64,000 nt of DNA, taken from assembly GCF_018596335.1 (NCBI RefSeq), contig NZ_JAHEPS010000001.1, positions 496,001 through 560,000 on the forward strand. Direction: 5' to 3'. Position 1 is the stretch's first letter; the number at the start of each line of letters is the position of its first letter. The stretch is from Shewanella jiangmenensis (lineage in GTDB: Bacteria > Pseudomonadota > Gammaproteobacteria > Enterobacterales > Shewanellaceae). This document shows positions 36,272 to 49,542 of this stretch, in pieces. The notes below the pieces were generated by a model. The model ran no database searches and was not told where the DNA came from. It saw only the letters and a list, made by a program, of their open reading frames with translations. Both the position numbers and the translations under genes were made by a program.

Positions 36272-38839
36272 ATGATGAACAGTACAGACTTGGACGATTT
36301 GGAAAAACATACCCCTATGATGCGTCAGTATCTGACCATGAAGGCAGCACACCCGGATATGCTGCTCTTCTATCGCATGGGGGATTTTTACGAACTCTTT
36401 TACGATGATGCCAAACGTGCCTCTGAAATGCTGGCTATCAGCCTGACCGCCCGCGGCAAAAGTGGTGGCGATCCTATTCCTATGGCCGGTATTCCTTACC
36501 ATGCGGTGGAGGGCTACCTTGCCAAGCTGGTTCAGCAGGGGCAATCGGTTGCCATTTGTGAGCAAATTGGTGATCCGGCCACCTCTAAAGGTCCGGTCGA
36601 ACGTAAGGTTGTGCGGGTAGTAACGCCTGGCACCCTGACCGACGAAGCCCTGCTGCAGGAGCGCCAGGACAATCTGCTCGCGGCCGTGTATCAGGGCAAA
36701 GTGGGCTACGGCTATGCTACGCTCGATGTTGCATCCGGCCGCTTTGTGATTGCAGAGCTGCCAAGCCGCGAAGCACTGGAAGCCGAGCTTCAGCGCACAA
36801 GCCCTGCCGAGCTTCTGTACAGCGAAGACTTCCCGGATATGACTTTAATCAACCATATCAAGGGCAAACGTCGCCGTCCTGAGTGGGAATTTGATTACGA
36901 TACCTGCATCCGTTTGCTGCTTGAGCAGTTTCAGACCCGCGATCTGCATGGTTTTGGCATCACAGATGCGCGTTTGTCTCTGCAGGCCGCCGGCTGTCTG
37001 ATGCAATACGTGCGCGATACCCAGCGCACCGCACTGCCCCACATCAATTCCATCGTGCGCTTTAATCAGGGCGACAGCATTATTCTTGATGCCGCGACGA
37101 GACGGAATCTCGAGCTTACCATAAGCCTGTCGGGCTCGCGGGAAAACACCCTTGCCAGCGTGCTCGACAATACCGCCACCGCCATGGGCAGCCGCATGCT
37201 GCAGCGCTGGATCCATCAGCCACTGCGTAATCATGATCTGGTGCGCGCCCGACAGGGCGCGGTGGCTGAACTTCTTGAAACCGGGCTTTACGAAACCCTG
37301 CGAGGTGAGCTTAAAGCCCTTGGCGACGTCGAGCGAATTCTGGCAAGGCTTGCTCTGAGAAGTGCCAGACCACGGGACTTTGCCCGCCTTCGGGATGCGC
37401 TCGGGATATTGCCGCAAATCAAGTCCACACTGGAGTCGGTAAACGCCCGTCATCTTAAATCTCTGGCGCTGCTCCTTGGGGAATTTCCGGCCGAATATGA
37501 TCTGCTCTGCCGCGCCATTGTTGATAATCCGCCGGTGCTTATCCGCGATGGCGGCGTCATTCGCGAAGGCTACCACAGTGAACTGGATGAGTGGCGCAAT
37601 CTCAGCAATGGCGGCATCGACTATCTTGAGCAGATGGAGCTGCGTGAAAAAGAGCGCACCGGACTTGCGACCCTCAAGGTCGGCTTTAACCGGGTCCACG
37701 GCTATTACATCGAGGTAAGCCGCGCCCAGTCAGCTTTGGTGCCTATCGCGTATCAGCGCAGACAAACCCTTAAAAATACCGAACGTTACATTACGCCTGA
37801 GCTTAAAGAATACGAAGAAAAGGTGCTCTCAAGTCAGGGCAAGGCGCTGGCGCTCGAAAAAATGCTGTGGGATGAGCTTTTCGATCTCATACTGCCAAAA
37901 CTGCACGAACTGCAGGATTTTGCCCGCGCTGCGGCCGAGCTCGATGTGCTTGCCAACTTTGCCGAGCGCGCCGATGCCTTTAATTACCATTGCCCGGAAC
38001 TCAGTGATCTTGCCGGCATCCATATCGAAGCCGGTCGCCATCCTGTGGTTGAGCGGGTCAGCCAAAGCCCGTTTATTCCAAACCCGGTTGAGCTGTCCGG
38101 CGCGCGGCGCATGCTGATAGTTACAGGCCCCAATATGGGCGGTAAGTCGACCTACATGCGCCAGGTCGCCCTTATCACCCTGATGGCCCATATCGGCAGC
38201 TTTGTGCCTGCCGAACGCGCGGTGATTGGCCCGGTTGACCGGATATTTACCCGCATCGGTGCCAGCGATGACCTTGCCTCCGGCCGCTCGACCTTTATGG
38301 TAGAAATGACCGAAACGGCCAATATTCTGCATAACGCCAGCAGCGAAAGTCTGGTGCTGATGGATGAAATCGGCCGCGGCACATCGACTTACGATGGCTT
38401 ATCACTGGCTTGGTCGGCGGCTGAGTATCTGGCCCACAAGCTGAAAGCCATGACCTTGTTTGCCACCCACTATTTCGAACTGACTCAGCTGCCGGAGCTG
38501 ATTGCCGGCGTGCATAACGTCCATTTGGATGCAATTGAACATGGCGACACCATCGCCTTTATGCACGCAGTGCAGGAAGGCGCCGCCAGCAAAAGCTATG
38601 GCCTGCAGGTCGCGGCATTGGCCGGCGTCCCCGCTGTGGTTATCCGCGCCGCCAAACACAAGTTGCATCAGCTTGAGAGTCGCGACCACAGTCAGGGCGA
38701 TACCAGGCAGCACAGCCTGCCGCTTACGCCGCCAAGTGAACCATCGAAGGTCGAAGAGAAACTGCGTCAACTGCAGCCGGATGAGCTAAGCCCACGGGAA
38801 GCACTTGAGCTGCTGTATGAGCTCAAGCGGATGCTGTAA
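36272..38839 (+). CDS. mutS: DNA mismatch repair ATPase MutS
   Basis: MutS recognises mismatches and recruits MutL. The 855-residue protein has the mismatch-binding domain with [19 protein letters not shown] (Phe-x-Glu equivalent), connector and lever regions, and the ABC-type ATPase with [22 protein letters not shown] [24 protein letters not shown] and FATHYFELT. The C-terminal helix ends [12 protein letters not shown] codons at 36272 and 36275 both follow AGAGA. It is divergent from recA, with 398 bp between, and has its own terminator. Confidence 0.98.
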   Translation: MMNSTDLDDLEKHTPMMRQYLTMKAAHPDMLLFYRMGDFYELFYDDAKRASEMLAISLTARGKSGGDPIPMAGIPYHAVEGYLAKLVQQGQSVAICEQIGDPATSKGPVERKVVRVVTPGTLTDEALLQERQDNLLAAVYQGKVGYGYATLDVASGRFVIAELPSREALEAELQRTSPAELLYSEDFPDMTLINHIKGKRRRPEWEFDYDTCIRLLLEQFQTRDLHGFGITDARLSLQAAGCLMQYVRDTQRTALPHINSIVRFNQGDSIILDAATRRNLELTISLSGSRENTLASVLDNTATAMGSRMLQRWIHQPLRNHDLVRARQGAVAELLETGLYETLRGELKALGDVERILARLALRSARPRDFARLRDALGILPQIKSTLESVNARHLKSLALLLGEFPAEYDLLCRAIVDNPPVLIRDGGVIREGYHSELDEWRNLSNGGIDYLEQMELREKERTGLATLKVGFNRVHGYYIEVSRAQSALVPIAYQRRQTLKNTERYITPELKEYEEKVLSSQGKALALEKMLWDELFDLILPKLHELQDFARAAAELDVLANFAERADAFNYHCPELSDLAGIHIEAGRHPVVERVSQSPFIPNPVELSGARRMLIVTGPNMGGKSTYMRQVALITLMAHIGSFVPAERAVIGPVDRIFTRIGASDDLASGRSTFMVEMTETANILHNASSESLVLMDEIGRGTSTYDGLSLAWSAAEYLAHKLKAMTLFATHYFELTQLPELIAGVHNVHLDAIEHGDTIAFMHAVQEGAASKSYGLQVAALAGVPAVVIRAAKHKLHQLESRDHSQGDTRQHSLPLTPPSEPSKVEEKLRQLQPDELSPREALELLYELKRML

Positions 38840-38854
38840 GCCTGAAGTAACACA

Positions 38855-38888
38855 AAACAAAACGCCTCCTAATGGAGGCGTTTTTATT
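38855..38888 (+). terminator. Bidirectional terminator between mutS and rpoS
   Basis: Stem AACGCCTCC/GGAGGCGTT with a 4-nt loop, A-rich on the left and T-rich on the right, serves both convergent genes. Confidence 0.92.
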
Positions 38889-38905
38889 GCCACAAGCTCA
38901 CTGCA

Positions 38906-39889
38906 TCAGGTCCTAAACAGGGCCTCGACCGACAGCCCTTGGGCACTCAGAATGTCGCGCAGGCGCTTGAGGGCTTCCACCTGAATTTGCCGCACCCGCT
39001 CCCGGGTTAAACCAATTTCGGCGCCAACATCTTCGAGAGTCGAAGGCTCGTAGCCGAGCAGTCCAAAACGGCGTGCCAACACTTCGCGCTGTTTGGAATT
39101 GAGTTCATTGAGCCAATTCACCACAGAGCAGGAAATATCTTCATCCTGCACCTGAAAGTCGGGACCAACTGAATCATCATCGGGCAGCACATCGAGCAAG
39201 GCTTTGTCATTGTCACCACCGAGCGGCACATCCACCGAGGTGATTTTTTCATTGAGCTTAAGGGTACGACTGACATCGACACTGGACAGCCCCAGTTTGG
39301 CGGCAATTTCTTCCGCTGTCGGCTCATGATCGAGCTTGTGCGCCAGCTCACGGGCAGTACGCAAATAGACGTTGAGCTCTTTCACCACATGAATTGGCAG
39401 ACGTATAGTGCGGGTCTGATTCATGATGGCGCGCTCAATGGTTTGGCGGATCCACCAGGTGGCATAGGTGGAAAAACGGAATCCTCTTTCAGGATCAAAC
39501 TTTTCAACGGCACGAATAAGGCCAAGGTTACCTTCTTCAATCAAGTCAAGCAGTGCCAGACCACGGTTGTTGTAGCGACGCGCTATTTTCACTACAAGAC
39601 GAAGGTTGCTTTCAATCATGCGGTTACGTGACTTTTCACAGCCACGCAGTGCTTTACGGGAATAATAAACTTCTTCTTCCGCGCTCAGCAGGGGGGAAAA
39701 ACCTATCTCGCTCAAATAGAGCTGAGTGGCATCAAGATTGCGTTGTAAATCGTCCTGGACCTGATGTTCCAGTTCGAGTTCCTGAACCAGATCAACTTCT
39801 TCACCTTCCACATTGGCTTCAAGTTCTGGCTCGCTTCCGGAAAAATCTACAAGCTCATCGGCAACAAGAGTATTGTTTTTCAAGCTCAT
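38906..39889 (-). CDS. rpoS: RNA polymerase sigma factor RpoS
   Basis: RpoS directs stationary-phase and general-stress transcription. The 327-residue protein begins MSLKNNTLV, has an acidic region 1.1-like segment, [16 protein letters not shown], region 2 with [35 protein letters not shown] and [11 protein letters not shown], region 3 and region 4 with [27 protein letters not shown]. The ATG at 39889 follows GGGAGAG. As in related bacteria, its main promoter probably lies inside nlpD upstream. Confidence 0.97.
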   Translation of the reverse strand: MSLKNNTLVADELVDFSGSEPELEANVEGEEVDLVQELELEHQVQDDLQRNLDATQLYLSEIGFSPLLSAEEEVYYSRKALRGCEKSRNRMIESNLRLVVKIARRYNNRGLALLDLIEEGNLGLIRAVEKFDPERGFRFSTYATWWIRQTIERAIMNQTRTIRLPIHVVKELNVYLRTARELAHKLDHEPTAEEIAAKLGLSSVDVSRTLKLNEKITSVDVPLGGDNDKALLDVLPDDDSVGPDFQVQDEDISCSVVNWLNELNSKQREVLARRFGLLGYEPSTLEDVGAEIGLTRERVRQIQVEALKRLRDILSAQGLSVEALFRT

Positions 39890-39970
39890 AATTAACTCTC
39901 CCAAACCCTAAATTAAACAATAAGTTCCTACACTTTTTCTTCCTCCAATTGCCAAAATGGCTGCCAAAAA

Positions 39971-40861
39971 TTATTGCTTCGGCAAATATTTGAGCGGGTT
40001 AACCGATACGCCGTGAAGGCGGATTTCAAAGTGCAGCACCACATGCTGCGAGTCGGTATTGCCCATGGTTGCAACTGTTTGTCCTACGGACACCTGCTGC
40101 TTTTCTGTCACCAGGATCTTGTCGAGATGGGCATAAGCACTGAGAAAGTCTTCACTGTGCTTGATGATAACGAGATTGCCGTATCCTCTGAGCGCATTGC
40201 CGGCGTATACCACGCGGCCTTCAGCTGCAGAGCGGATCGGATCTCCCCGTCTTCCCGCAATTTTGATCCCTTTACTCCCCTGCTCTCTTGCAGAGAAGGA
40301 GCCCACCAGTCGTCCCGTCGCCGGCCACATCCAGCGCGCTACCTGATCCGGTAGGCCATCTGTCTGGGTAGCATCTTGGTTAGATTTTTGTTGTGAACTT
40401 GTTACAGAGTAATCAGCTTTATTCTGCTGATCAAGCGTTTTTTTTGACGCCGCCGCACCGGCGCCAGCAGTAGCACTTGCTGAGTTACCACTTTGTTTTT
40501 TATCGCGTTTTTCAGAAGAACCCGAACCACGCGATTGATTATTGACACCTTTAGTTGCAGATGTTGATTTTGTAACATTTGCCCTGGCGCTCAGGGATAA
40601 TGTCTGCCCTGGGTAGATGGTGTACGGTTTATTTAATTGATTAATCTTGGCTAATTCCAGGTAATCCGTTCCAGCGGCCCAGGCAATCGAGTAAAGCGTA
40701 TCGCCTTTTTTCACCCGATAGCTGTCACTGGTCAGACTTCCCCGTGAAAGTGCAGATTTTTTCTTGGAGCCGGCGGTTTCGACCGGTGCTGGGGCATGGG
40801 ATTGCAGGCTGCAACCAACGAGTGCAGCCAATATCAAGCAAAGGAGTGTCAGTCGGAACAT
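39971..40861 (-). CDS. nlpD: NlpD-type LysM/M23 lipoprotein
   Basis: NlpD activates the cell-division amidase AmiC. The 296-residue lipoprotein has lipobox LVGC (Cys16), a LysM peptidoglycan-binding domain (about 47-95; YRVKKGDTLYSIAWAAGTDYLELAKINQL), a low-complexity Ser/Lys/Ala linker, and a C-terminal M23 domain. There GSKGIKIAGRRGD replaces the metal-binding H-x-G-x-D, as in E. coli NlpD, so the domain is predicted to be catalytically dead. SAYAHL and LHFEIR remain. It lies directly upstream of rpoS. Confidence 0.93.
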   Translation of the reverse strand: MFRLTLLCLILAALVGCSLQSHAPAPVETAGSKKKSALSRGSLTSDSYRVKKGDTLYSIAWAAGTDYLELAKINQLNKPYTIYPGQTLSLSARANVTKSTSATKGVNNQSRGSGSSEKRDKKQSGNSASATAGAGAAASKKTLDQQNKADYSVTSSQQKSNQDATQTDGLPDQVARWMWPATGRLVGSFSAREQGSKGIKIAGRRGDPIRSAAEGRVVYAGNALRGYGNLVIIKHSEDFLSAYAHLDKILVTEKQQVSVGQTVATMGNTDSQHVVLHFEIRLHGVSVNPLKYLPKQ

Positions 40862-40891
40862 GGCTTGTCTCCCTTACGACATCTTCGAGAT

Positions 40892-41527
40892 TCAGGCTAA
40901 CAAGCCATTGATGAGAGGAACAAACTTTACTGATTCAACCACGTCGGAAACAAAGTCTGCCCCGCGGCGGCTAATGGCCATCAGCTGCTGCGAATCGTCC
41001 CCCACGGGGATCACCAGCAGCCCGCCGTCGCTGAGCTGCTCGAGCAGTGCCGATGGCACGGTTGCGGCGGCCGCTGTCACCATGATGGCATCAAACGGGC
41101 CACGGTTTGGCCAGCCCTGCCAGCCATCACCGTACTTAAATGAAACATTGTGCAAATCAAGCCACTTAAGCCGCTGCCTGGCCTGAATCTGCAGCGCCTT
41201 AATCCGCTCTATGGTACAAAGCTCGGGCACCAGCTGCGCTAAAATGGCGGCCTGATAGCCAGAGCCGGTTCCCACCTCAAGCACCCGGGTCGGGCGGCGG
41301 CGCATAATGAGTTCGGTCATACGCGCCACTATGTAAGGCTGGGAGATAGTTTGCCCCTGCCCTATCGGCAGGGCGGTGTTTTCATAGGCCTTGTGGGCCA
41401 GCGCCGGGTCGAGAAACAGCTCCCTTGGGGTATTGGCAATGGCCTGCAACACGGCATTGTCACGAATACCCGCTTCATGGAGCTTTTTAGCCAGATTGAT
41501 TGCCACCGTCGACCCGGTTTGCTTCAT
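40892..41527 (-). CDS. pcm: Protein-L-isoaspartate O-methyltransferase
   Basis: Pcm methylates isoaspartyl residues to start their repair. The 211-residue protein has [36 protein letters not shown], the SAM-binding [16 protein letters not shown] and [16 protein letters not shown]. It overlaps surE by 4 bp (ATGA), so translation is coupled. Downstream come nlpD and rpoS. Confidence 0.96.
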   Translation of the reverse strand: MKQTGSTVAINLAKKLHEAGIRDNAVLQAIANTPRELFLDPALAHKAYENTALPIGQGQTISQPYIVARMTELIMRRRPTRVLEVGTGSGYQAAILAQLVPELCTIERIKALQIQARQRLKWLDLHNVSFKYGDGWQGWPNRGPFDAIMVTAAAATVPSALLEQLSDGGLLVIPVGDDSQQLMAISRRGADFVSDVVESVKFVPLINGLLA

Positions 41528-42270
41528 ATCTTCTCTATCCAGTTTGCCAATGCGTTCAGTTGACTGTAAGCCGTTAGATCCACTGTCAGCGGTGTTATGG
41601 AAACATAGCCTGCGGCCACGGCGCCAAAGTCGGTTCCCTCACCGGCATCCAGCTCTTCACCGGGGGGACCAAGCCAGAAAATCTCGCGGCCGGCGGGATC
41701 TGTGGTTCTGACCACACCTTCAGCCCTGTGCCTGGCGCCAAGGCGGGTGACCTTGATGCCTTTGATTTGCTCAAGTGGCAGATCGGGCACGTTCACGTTC
41801 AGGATCTGATCCGCCGGTAACGGATGCGCCTTCAACCCCTCAACAATCCGCACCGCAATTTGTGCGGCGGCATCGTAATGTTTGGGCGCACGGGCCGACA
41901 GCGAAATGGCGATGGCGGGAAAGCCCTGAAAACGCCCTTCCATGGCCGCCGCCACTGTGCCGGAATAGAGGGTATCATCCCCCATGTTGGCGCCGGCATT
42001 GATGCCCGACACCACCAAATCCGGTTCAGCGTCGCAAATTTCACGGATTGCGATATGCACGCAATCCGACGGCGTACCATTCACTGAGATATAACCATTG
42101 TCTAACCTATTAATTCTCAATGGATTAGTCAAGGTTAACGAGTTGCTTGCAGCAGAACAATTGCGATCAGGTGCCACCACTTCGACACTGGCGATGGCTT
42201 TTAAGGCCTCCGCCAGCGCCTTGATGCCGGGGGCATGCACCCCATCATCATTACTGACCAGCAGTTTCAT
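41524..42270 (-). CDS. surE: 5'/3'-nucleotidase SurE
   Basis: SurE is a survival-associated nucleotidase. From ATG 42270 the 248-residue protein starts [19 protein letters not shown] with the metal-binding NDDG, then [54 protein letters not shown] and LNVNVPD. AGGGCGG precedes the ATG. Its start lies inside the truD end (20 bp overlap). Confidence 0.96.
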   Translation of the reverse strand: MKLLVSNDDGVHAPGIKALAEALKAIASVEVVAPDRNCSAASNSLTLTNPLRINRLDNGYISVNGTPSDCVHIAIREICDAEPDLVVSGINAGANMGDDTLYSGTVAAAMEGRFQGFPAIAISLSARAPKHYDAAAQIAVRIVEGLKAHPLPADQILNVNVPDLPLEQIKGIKVTRLGARHRAEGVVRTTDPAGREIFWLGPPGEELDAGEGTDFGAVAAGYVSITPLTVDLTAYSQLNALANWIEKI

Positions 42271-43345
42271 CTTGGCCGCCCTGCTCTGCCTCTTTGGCAT
42301 CTCGCTCAGCGATTGCTGCACGCCACTCCAGCTCTTTCACGTCCTGATAATCACACAGCTCACGCAGCACACTGGTGGCAAAGGCGCCGGCCGGCAGACA
42401 GAAATCCAGCGTCACGGCATTGCCGTCAACCTTGTATGACAGCTGCTCGGGTCTGAGCAGCAGCGCGCGCCGCTCCTGCGACAATCCTTCTTTTTCAAGG
42501 CCATCGCGCTCAAGGGCAAATGGCAAGAGCACCTCGGCTTCAAATTCGCCTGCCTGACCAACGGCCAGCGGCAGACCACGGCCCCAAAGCGGCACCGACA
42601 GCTGAATGTCCTGCTCGGCAAGGCGCTTGGTTAGGGTGTCATCCCAGCTTTCTGCGGTAAAGAAGCTGCGTGAGCCCGACAGCATCACGCAATCGCCCTC
42701 GATGGGCGCGGCGCCAAAACGCGTAAGACGGGCACTTGCTACCTGATTAAACAGCTCAGAGCGCACCGCCGAGAGATACAGGCTGCGCTTGTTTTTGTCT
42801 TTGACTTTACGGCCCTGAAACATCTGCCGCGCCTTGATAAGGTTACCGCCATCATGGCCAAAGCGCTGCTCGCCAAAGTAGTTCGGTACACCGCCCTGCT
42901 CGATTTGCTTAACGCGCTCTACCAGCGCCTGGGGGTTACTGACATTACGCAGCACCAACGTGAAACGGTTGCCGGACAGCGCGCCGGTACGCAGCTTTTT
43001 GCTGTGGCGGGCAAACGACAGCACGGTAAGTTGCTCGTTACTCATGGCCGCCCAATCCGGGGTTTCTTTGCCGGGAATACGCACGCCAAACCACTGTTCG
43101 GTAATGGCGTTTTTGTCTTTCTGACCGGCAAAGGTCACTTCTTTGGGATGCACGCCGGCAAACTTCGACAGCATCTCAGCCACCTGCGCCGTGTTAAGGC
43201 CATCCTTACGAATATGGATAAGATGGTGCTCGCCTTCGCCTTCAGGCACAAAAGGCAGGATTTCCTTCACCTGAAAGTCGCTGTTGTGGCTGCGAATATC
43301 GGCCTTAACTTCCGGCTTGCCGTACAAATAAAAGAGCTCAGACAT
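42251..43345 (-). CDS. truD: tRNA pseudouridine(13) synthase TruD
   Basis: TruD makes pseudouridine-13 in tRNA-Glu. The 364-residue protein has [37 protein letters not shown] (catalytic Asp in GQKDK), the insertion-domain text and [16 protein letters not shown]. It overlaps ispF by 8 bp. Part of the rpoS-ftsB block. Confidence 0.96.
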   Translation of the reverse strand: MSELFYLYGKPEVKADIRSHNSDFQVKEILPFVPEGEGEHHLIHIRKDGLNTAQVAEMLSKFAGVHPKEVTFAGQKDKNAITEQWFGVRIPGKETPDWAAMSNEQLTVLSFARHSKKLRTGALSGNRFTLVLRNVSNPQALVERVKQIEQGGVPNYFGEQRFGHDGGNLIKARQMFQGRKVKDKNKRSLYLSAVRSELFNQVASARLTRFGAAPIEGDCVMLSGSRSFFTAESWDDTLTKRLAEQDIQLSVPLWGRGLPLAVGQAGEFEAEVLLPFALERDGLEKEGLSQERRALLLRPEQLSYKVDGNAVTLDFCLPAGAFATSVLRELCDYQDVKELEWRAAIAERDAKEAEQGGQDETAGQ

Positions 43346-43832
43346 GGGTTTCTCCGCTGTTAATCATTAAAACCACGGCTTCGACCGCAATGCCTTCTTT
43401 ACGGCCGGTAAAACCCAGTTTTTCGGTGGTGGTAGCTTTGACGTTGATATTGCCGATGTCGGTGGCAAGATCGTCCGCAAGCACGGCGCGCATCGCTTCG
43501 ATATGCGGCAGCATTTTTGGTGCCTGAGCTATGATGGTCACATCGAGGTTGCCGATAGCAAAGCCACGCTCACCGGCAAGCTTAAAACAGTGGCGTAACA
43601 GCACCCGGCTGTCTGCGCCTTCGTATGCGGCGTCGGTGTCCGGAAAATGCTTGCCAATGTCACCCAGTGCCATGGCGCCGAGAATGGCGTCGCTGATGGC
43701 ATGCAGCACCACGTCGCCATCGGAGTGGGCGATTAGGCCGGTTTCATAGGGCACTTCTACCCCGCAAAGGATTAGCGGGCGCTCGGCGCCAAACTTGTGC
43801 ACATCAAAGCCGTGGCCAATTCTGAACTTCAT
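43338..43832 (-). CDS. ispF: 2-C-methyl-D-erythritol 2,4-cyclodiphosphate synthase
   Basis: IspF cyclises CDP-ME-2-phosphate in the MEP isoprenoid route. The 164-residue protein shows [12 protein letters not shown] (zinc ligands Asp8/His10), [32 protein letters not shown] and [33 protein letters not shown] precedes the ATG; 9 bp separate it from ispD. The two catalyse nearby steps of the same pathway. Confidence 0.97.
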   Translation of the reverse strand: MKFRIGHGFDVHKFGAERPLILCGVEVPYETGLIAHSDGDVVLHAISDAILGAMALGDIGKHFPDTDAAYEGADSRVLLRHCFKLAGERGFAIGNLDVTIIAQAPKMLPHIEAMRAVLADDLATDIGNINVKATTTEKLGFTGRKEGIAVEAVVLMINSGETHV

Positions 43833-43841
43833 CGGGTTTCC

Positions 43842-44609
43842 TTAACTGCTAATTTGCTCAGCCGCCTGCTGGGCCTGTAGAACCTGCTGGGCTTCTAAAA
43901 ATAGGGCCGCCAGCTGTAAATCGTCCGGATGAGTCACCTTGATATTGTCGGCGCGGCCACTGACAAGCCCGGGGTGTACCCCGGCCCACTCCATTGCCGA
44001 CGCCTCGTCTGTGATAACAGCCCCGGCAGCCAGCGCCTGTTCAAGGTTGTGTTTTAGTGCACTCGCATTAAAAAGCTGCGGCGTGAGCGCGTGCCAGAGC
44101 GCGTTTCGGCACACGGTTTCGCTGATTGCGCCATCGCCGCCTGCGCGCTTCATGGTGTCACGCACCGGCATGGCCAAAATGGCGCCCTGCGGAAAACGGC
44201 TGCGACTGGCAAGCAGCGCATCTATATCTGTATGGGTGAGACAAGGGCGCGCAGCATCGTGCACCAGCGCCCAGTCCGCTTCGCCAAACACATCAGAGCC
44301 TAAGGCAGACAGCACAGAGTCGGCGCGCTCTTTGCCGCCGCGCGCTTTCACCAGTTTGGGATGACCTGCCTCGGGCAAACTGTCAAACCAGCTATCGCCC
44401 TCACCCAGTGCCACCACCACGATATCTATGCCGGGATGGCTTAACAGCCTGCGAAGGGTGTGCGACAAAATTGGCGCGCCGCACAGGGGCAAATACTGCT
44501 TGGGTACGGCCGCCCCCATCCTTGCGCCTATGCCGGCGGCAGGGACAATCGCAATCACACGCCCTTGGCAAGCCTCGGGTTTAACATCATCGGAGAAAAT
44601 TGCGGTCAT
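43842..44609 (-). CDS. ispD: 2-C-methyl-D-erythritol 4-phosphate cytidylyltransferase
   Basis: IspD couples MEP to CTP. The 255-residue protein has an N-terminal extension of about 16 residues, then VIAIVPAAGIGARMGAAVPKQYLPLCGAPI (nucleotide-binding), ALVHDAARPCLTHTDI and SRFPQGAILAMPVRDTMK, EAMEW-like EASAMEWAGVHPGLV. It overlaps ftsB by 4 bp and uses AGGA inside the ftsB end as ribosome-binding site. Confidence 0.96.
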   Translation of the reverse strand: MTAIFSDDVKPEACQGRVIAIVPAAGIGARMGAAVPKQYLPLCGAPILSHTLRRLLSHPGIDIVVVALGEGDSWFDSLPEAGHPKLVKARGGKERADSVLSALGSDVFGEADWALVHDAARPCLTHTDIDALLASRSRFPQGAILAMPVRDTMKRAGGDGAISETVCRNALWHALTPQLFNASALKHNLEQALAAGAVITDEASAMEWAGVHPGLVSGRADNIKVTHPDDLQLAALFLEAQQVLQAQQAAEQISS

Positions 44610-44911
44610 TGATTTTCCTGCAGGTCCTGAGTGCGGGACTCGTTCCCTACCACCCGGAAGAAGGTCTCTCCCTGCTCCACCAATCCCAATTCGTTACGTG
44701 CCCGCTCTTCCAGCGCTTCAGTGCCGCTTTTAAGATCCAGAATTTCCTCTTTCAGCACCTCATTGCGCTCAAGCAAGGTGGCATTACCTTCTTTTTGCAC
44801 CACAATTTTATCCTTCAGTGAGAAATACTCACTCAGGCCATTGTCGCCAAACCAGAGTCGGTATTGCAGCAGCGCCAGCAGTGCAAGCAAAGCGAAAACG
44901 AATTGCTTCAT
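44606..44911 (-). CDS. ftsB: Cell division protein FtsB
   Basis: FtsB is a small bitopic division protein that forms a complex with FtsL and FtsQ. The 101-residue product has one N-terminal helix (FVFALLALLALLQYRLWFG), a predicted coiled coil (about 28-70; LKDKIVVQKEGNATLLERNEVLKEEILDLKSG) and the conserved EERARNELGLVEQGETFFRVV. It heads the leftward block ftsB-ispD-ispF-truD-surE-pcm-nlpD-rpoS. Confidence 0.95.
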   Translation of the reverse strand: MKQFVFALLALLALLQYRLWFGDNGLSEYFSLKDKIVVQKEGNATLLERNEVLKEEILDLKSGTEALEERARNELGLVEQGETFFRVVGNESRTQDLQENQ

Positions 44912-44953
44912 GGTTTACATGGGAGTTGGATGAATTTGGGGAGATATTACAAC

Positions 44954-44982
44954 AAAAAAGGCCACCTTGGGGGTGGCCTTTT
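44954..44982 (-). terminator. Intrinsic terminator, probably that of eno
   Basis: Stem AAGGCCACC/GGTGGCCTT with a 6-nt loop and T-run on the minus strand. The next gene upstream in that direction is eno, whose stop lies 367 bp away because a MITE lies between. Confidence 0.88.
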
Positions 44983-45021
44983 ACGCATTCAGTCAATTTT
45001 TATCAGGCGATTAGCCCTTAG

Positions 45022-45286
45022 GGAAGGTGCGAACAAGTCCTCGCACAGCTCTGGCTTTGATAGCGACGACGGTTCAAGGCATTCAACTGAAAGCATGCCG
45101 AGGCCTGCTGAAGTTGAATAACGATGAAATGGAGTGGCTAGCAAAGCCCCGCAGGGCGTGGCTTACAATGGCATCTGCGACGTTACAGTTCTTGCGAAGG
45201 ACTAGGGCCATTCGCAGCGAACTGTGCCTTGCATCTATCCACTGTAAGCTCACGCAGAGCAAGCACGGGACTTATTCGCACCTTCC
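45022..45286. mobile_element. IS5-like MITE (non-autonomous, 265 bp)
   Basis: Ends GGAAGGTGCGAACAAGTCC (45022-45040) and, inverted, GGACTTATTCGCACCTTCC (45268-45286) form 19-bp terminal inverted repeats with one mismatch; both ends match the termini of IS5 as I remember them. Flanks are TTAG on the left (45018-45021) and TTGG on the right (45287-45290), close to the YTAR target duplication of IS5-type elements. The interior has no transposase. Confidence 0.82.
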
Positions 45287-45348
45287 TTGGGATTGATTTG
45301 GTTCAGGCTGCCAGACAATCAGCAGCCTTTTCAACCTGTACCCTGGGA

Positions 45349-46656
<1,308 letters not shown>

Positions 46657-46821
46657 TTAGTCTTGATTTAAAGGTTAAGTTAAAAGAAAAACCCATACCC
46701 ATCTCAGCGCTACATTGAGCTCATGTATCTAATTGAATGCACCCTGATATGGGTATCTGATTTTTCTGTATTTTTGTGCCATCGCTTATTTAGCAACGGC
46801 GAATAATTGACCGCAGAGAAC

Positions 46822-46854
46822 AAAAAAGCCGGTACTGCCATCGCGGTACCGGCT
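46822..46854 (-). terminator. Intrinsic terminator of pyrG
   Basis: Stem AGCCGGTAC/GTACCGGCT with a run of six T on the minus strand, 8 bp after the pyrG stop. Hence eno must have its own promoter between it and 46645. Confidence 0.9.
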
Positions 46855-46861
46855 CTTAACA

Positions 46862-48571
<1,710 letters not shown>

Positions 48572-48597
48572 TCAAAGAGCACCGCTTTCGACAAACC

Positions 48598-49425
48598 TCA
48601 GCCCAGAGTTTTTTCCTGGCGTTTCACTTCATCCCAGAAGCCATCGAGCTCAGCGAGTGAATAATCAGTCAGTTGTCTGCCATTTTCGCAGGCAAGCTGC
48701 TCCACACCGCGAAAGCGCCGTTCAAACTTTTGATTGGCAAGTCGCAGCGCCTGCTCGGGCTCAACACCCAAGTGGCGCGCCATGTTGACCACTGCAAACA
48801 AGAGGTCGCCCATTTCGCTCGCGACCCGCTCTGGGTCGGGATTTTCGACCTGCACTTCGGCCAGCACCTCGGCAATTTCTTCTTCCACCTTGGCTACCAC
48901 AGGTGGCAGCTCGCCCCAGTCAAAGCCCACCCGCGCCACCCGCTTTTGGATTTTGGCGGCGCGGCTAAGGGCCGGCAGGCCAACCGGCACATCATCAAGC
49001 ACCGAGTGCTTGTCTTTGGCTTTACGCTCCCGGGCCTTTATCGCTTCCCAGTTGTCTTTCACGTCTTTACTGGAGCTCACTTCAATATCGCCAAACACAT
49101 GGGGGTGGCGGGAGGTGAGCTTGGCACAGATGCGCTTTACCACTTCAGCAAAATCAAACAGCCCCTGCTCTTTGCCTAGCTGGCAGTAAAACACCACCTG
49201 AAACAAAAGGTCCCCAAGCTCGTCCGGCAGCTCATCCAAATCCATCCGCTCTATGGTGTCGGCCACTTCATAGGCCTCTTCCAGCGTAAAGGGCACTATG
49301 GTCTCGAAGCGCTGCGCCTTATCCCAAGGGCAGCCATGCTCTGGGTCGCGCAATTTGGCCATGATGGCCAGCAGCGGATTGATGTCTGCAATTGGCTCTG
49401 CATTTGCACTGAATTCGGCGCTCAT
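48598..49425 (-). CDS. mazG: Nucleoside triphosphate pyrophosphohydrolase MazG
   Basis: MazG hydrolyses NTPs and lowers (p)ppGpp effects in E. coli. The 275-residue protein has two MazG folds: the N-terminal one with LRDPEHGCPWDKAQ, TLEEAYEVADTIE and ELGDLLFQVVFY, and the C-terminal one with VEEEIAEVLAEV and EMGDLLFAVVNMAR. AGAGGA sits six bases before the ATG at 49425, better spaced than the ATG at 49431. No mazEF toxin genes lie beside it, unlike E. coli. Confidence 0.94.
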   Translation of the reverse strand: MSAEFSANAEPIADINPLLAIMAKLRDPEHGCPWDKAQRFETIVPFTLEEAYEVADTIERMDLDELPDELGDLLFQVVFYCQLGKEQGLFDFAEVVKRICAKLTSRHPHVFGDIEVSSSKDVKDNWEAIKARERKAKDKHSVLDDVPVGLPALSRAAKIQKRVARVGFDWGELPPVVAKVEEEIAEVLAEVQVENPDPERVASEMGDLLFAVVNMARHLGVEPEQALRLANQKFERRFRGVEQLACENGRQLTDYSLAELDGFWDEVKRQEKTLG

Positions 49426-49477
49426 TTGCATTCCTCTGTGACTGCGCTTGGCGCACAGCCTTAGCTCAAGACGTTAA

Positions 49478-49504
49478 AAACAAAGGCTGCAGCGCAGCCT
49501 TTAA
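49478..49504 (-). terminator. Intrinsic terminator of relA
   Basis: Stem AAAGGCTGC/GCAGCCTTT, then GTTTTTAA on the minus strand, 39 bp after the relA stop. Confidence 0.85.
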
Positions 49505-49542
49505 GAATATTCACGGGTTTATCGAATATTTACGGATTCAGG

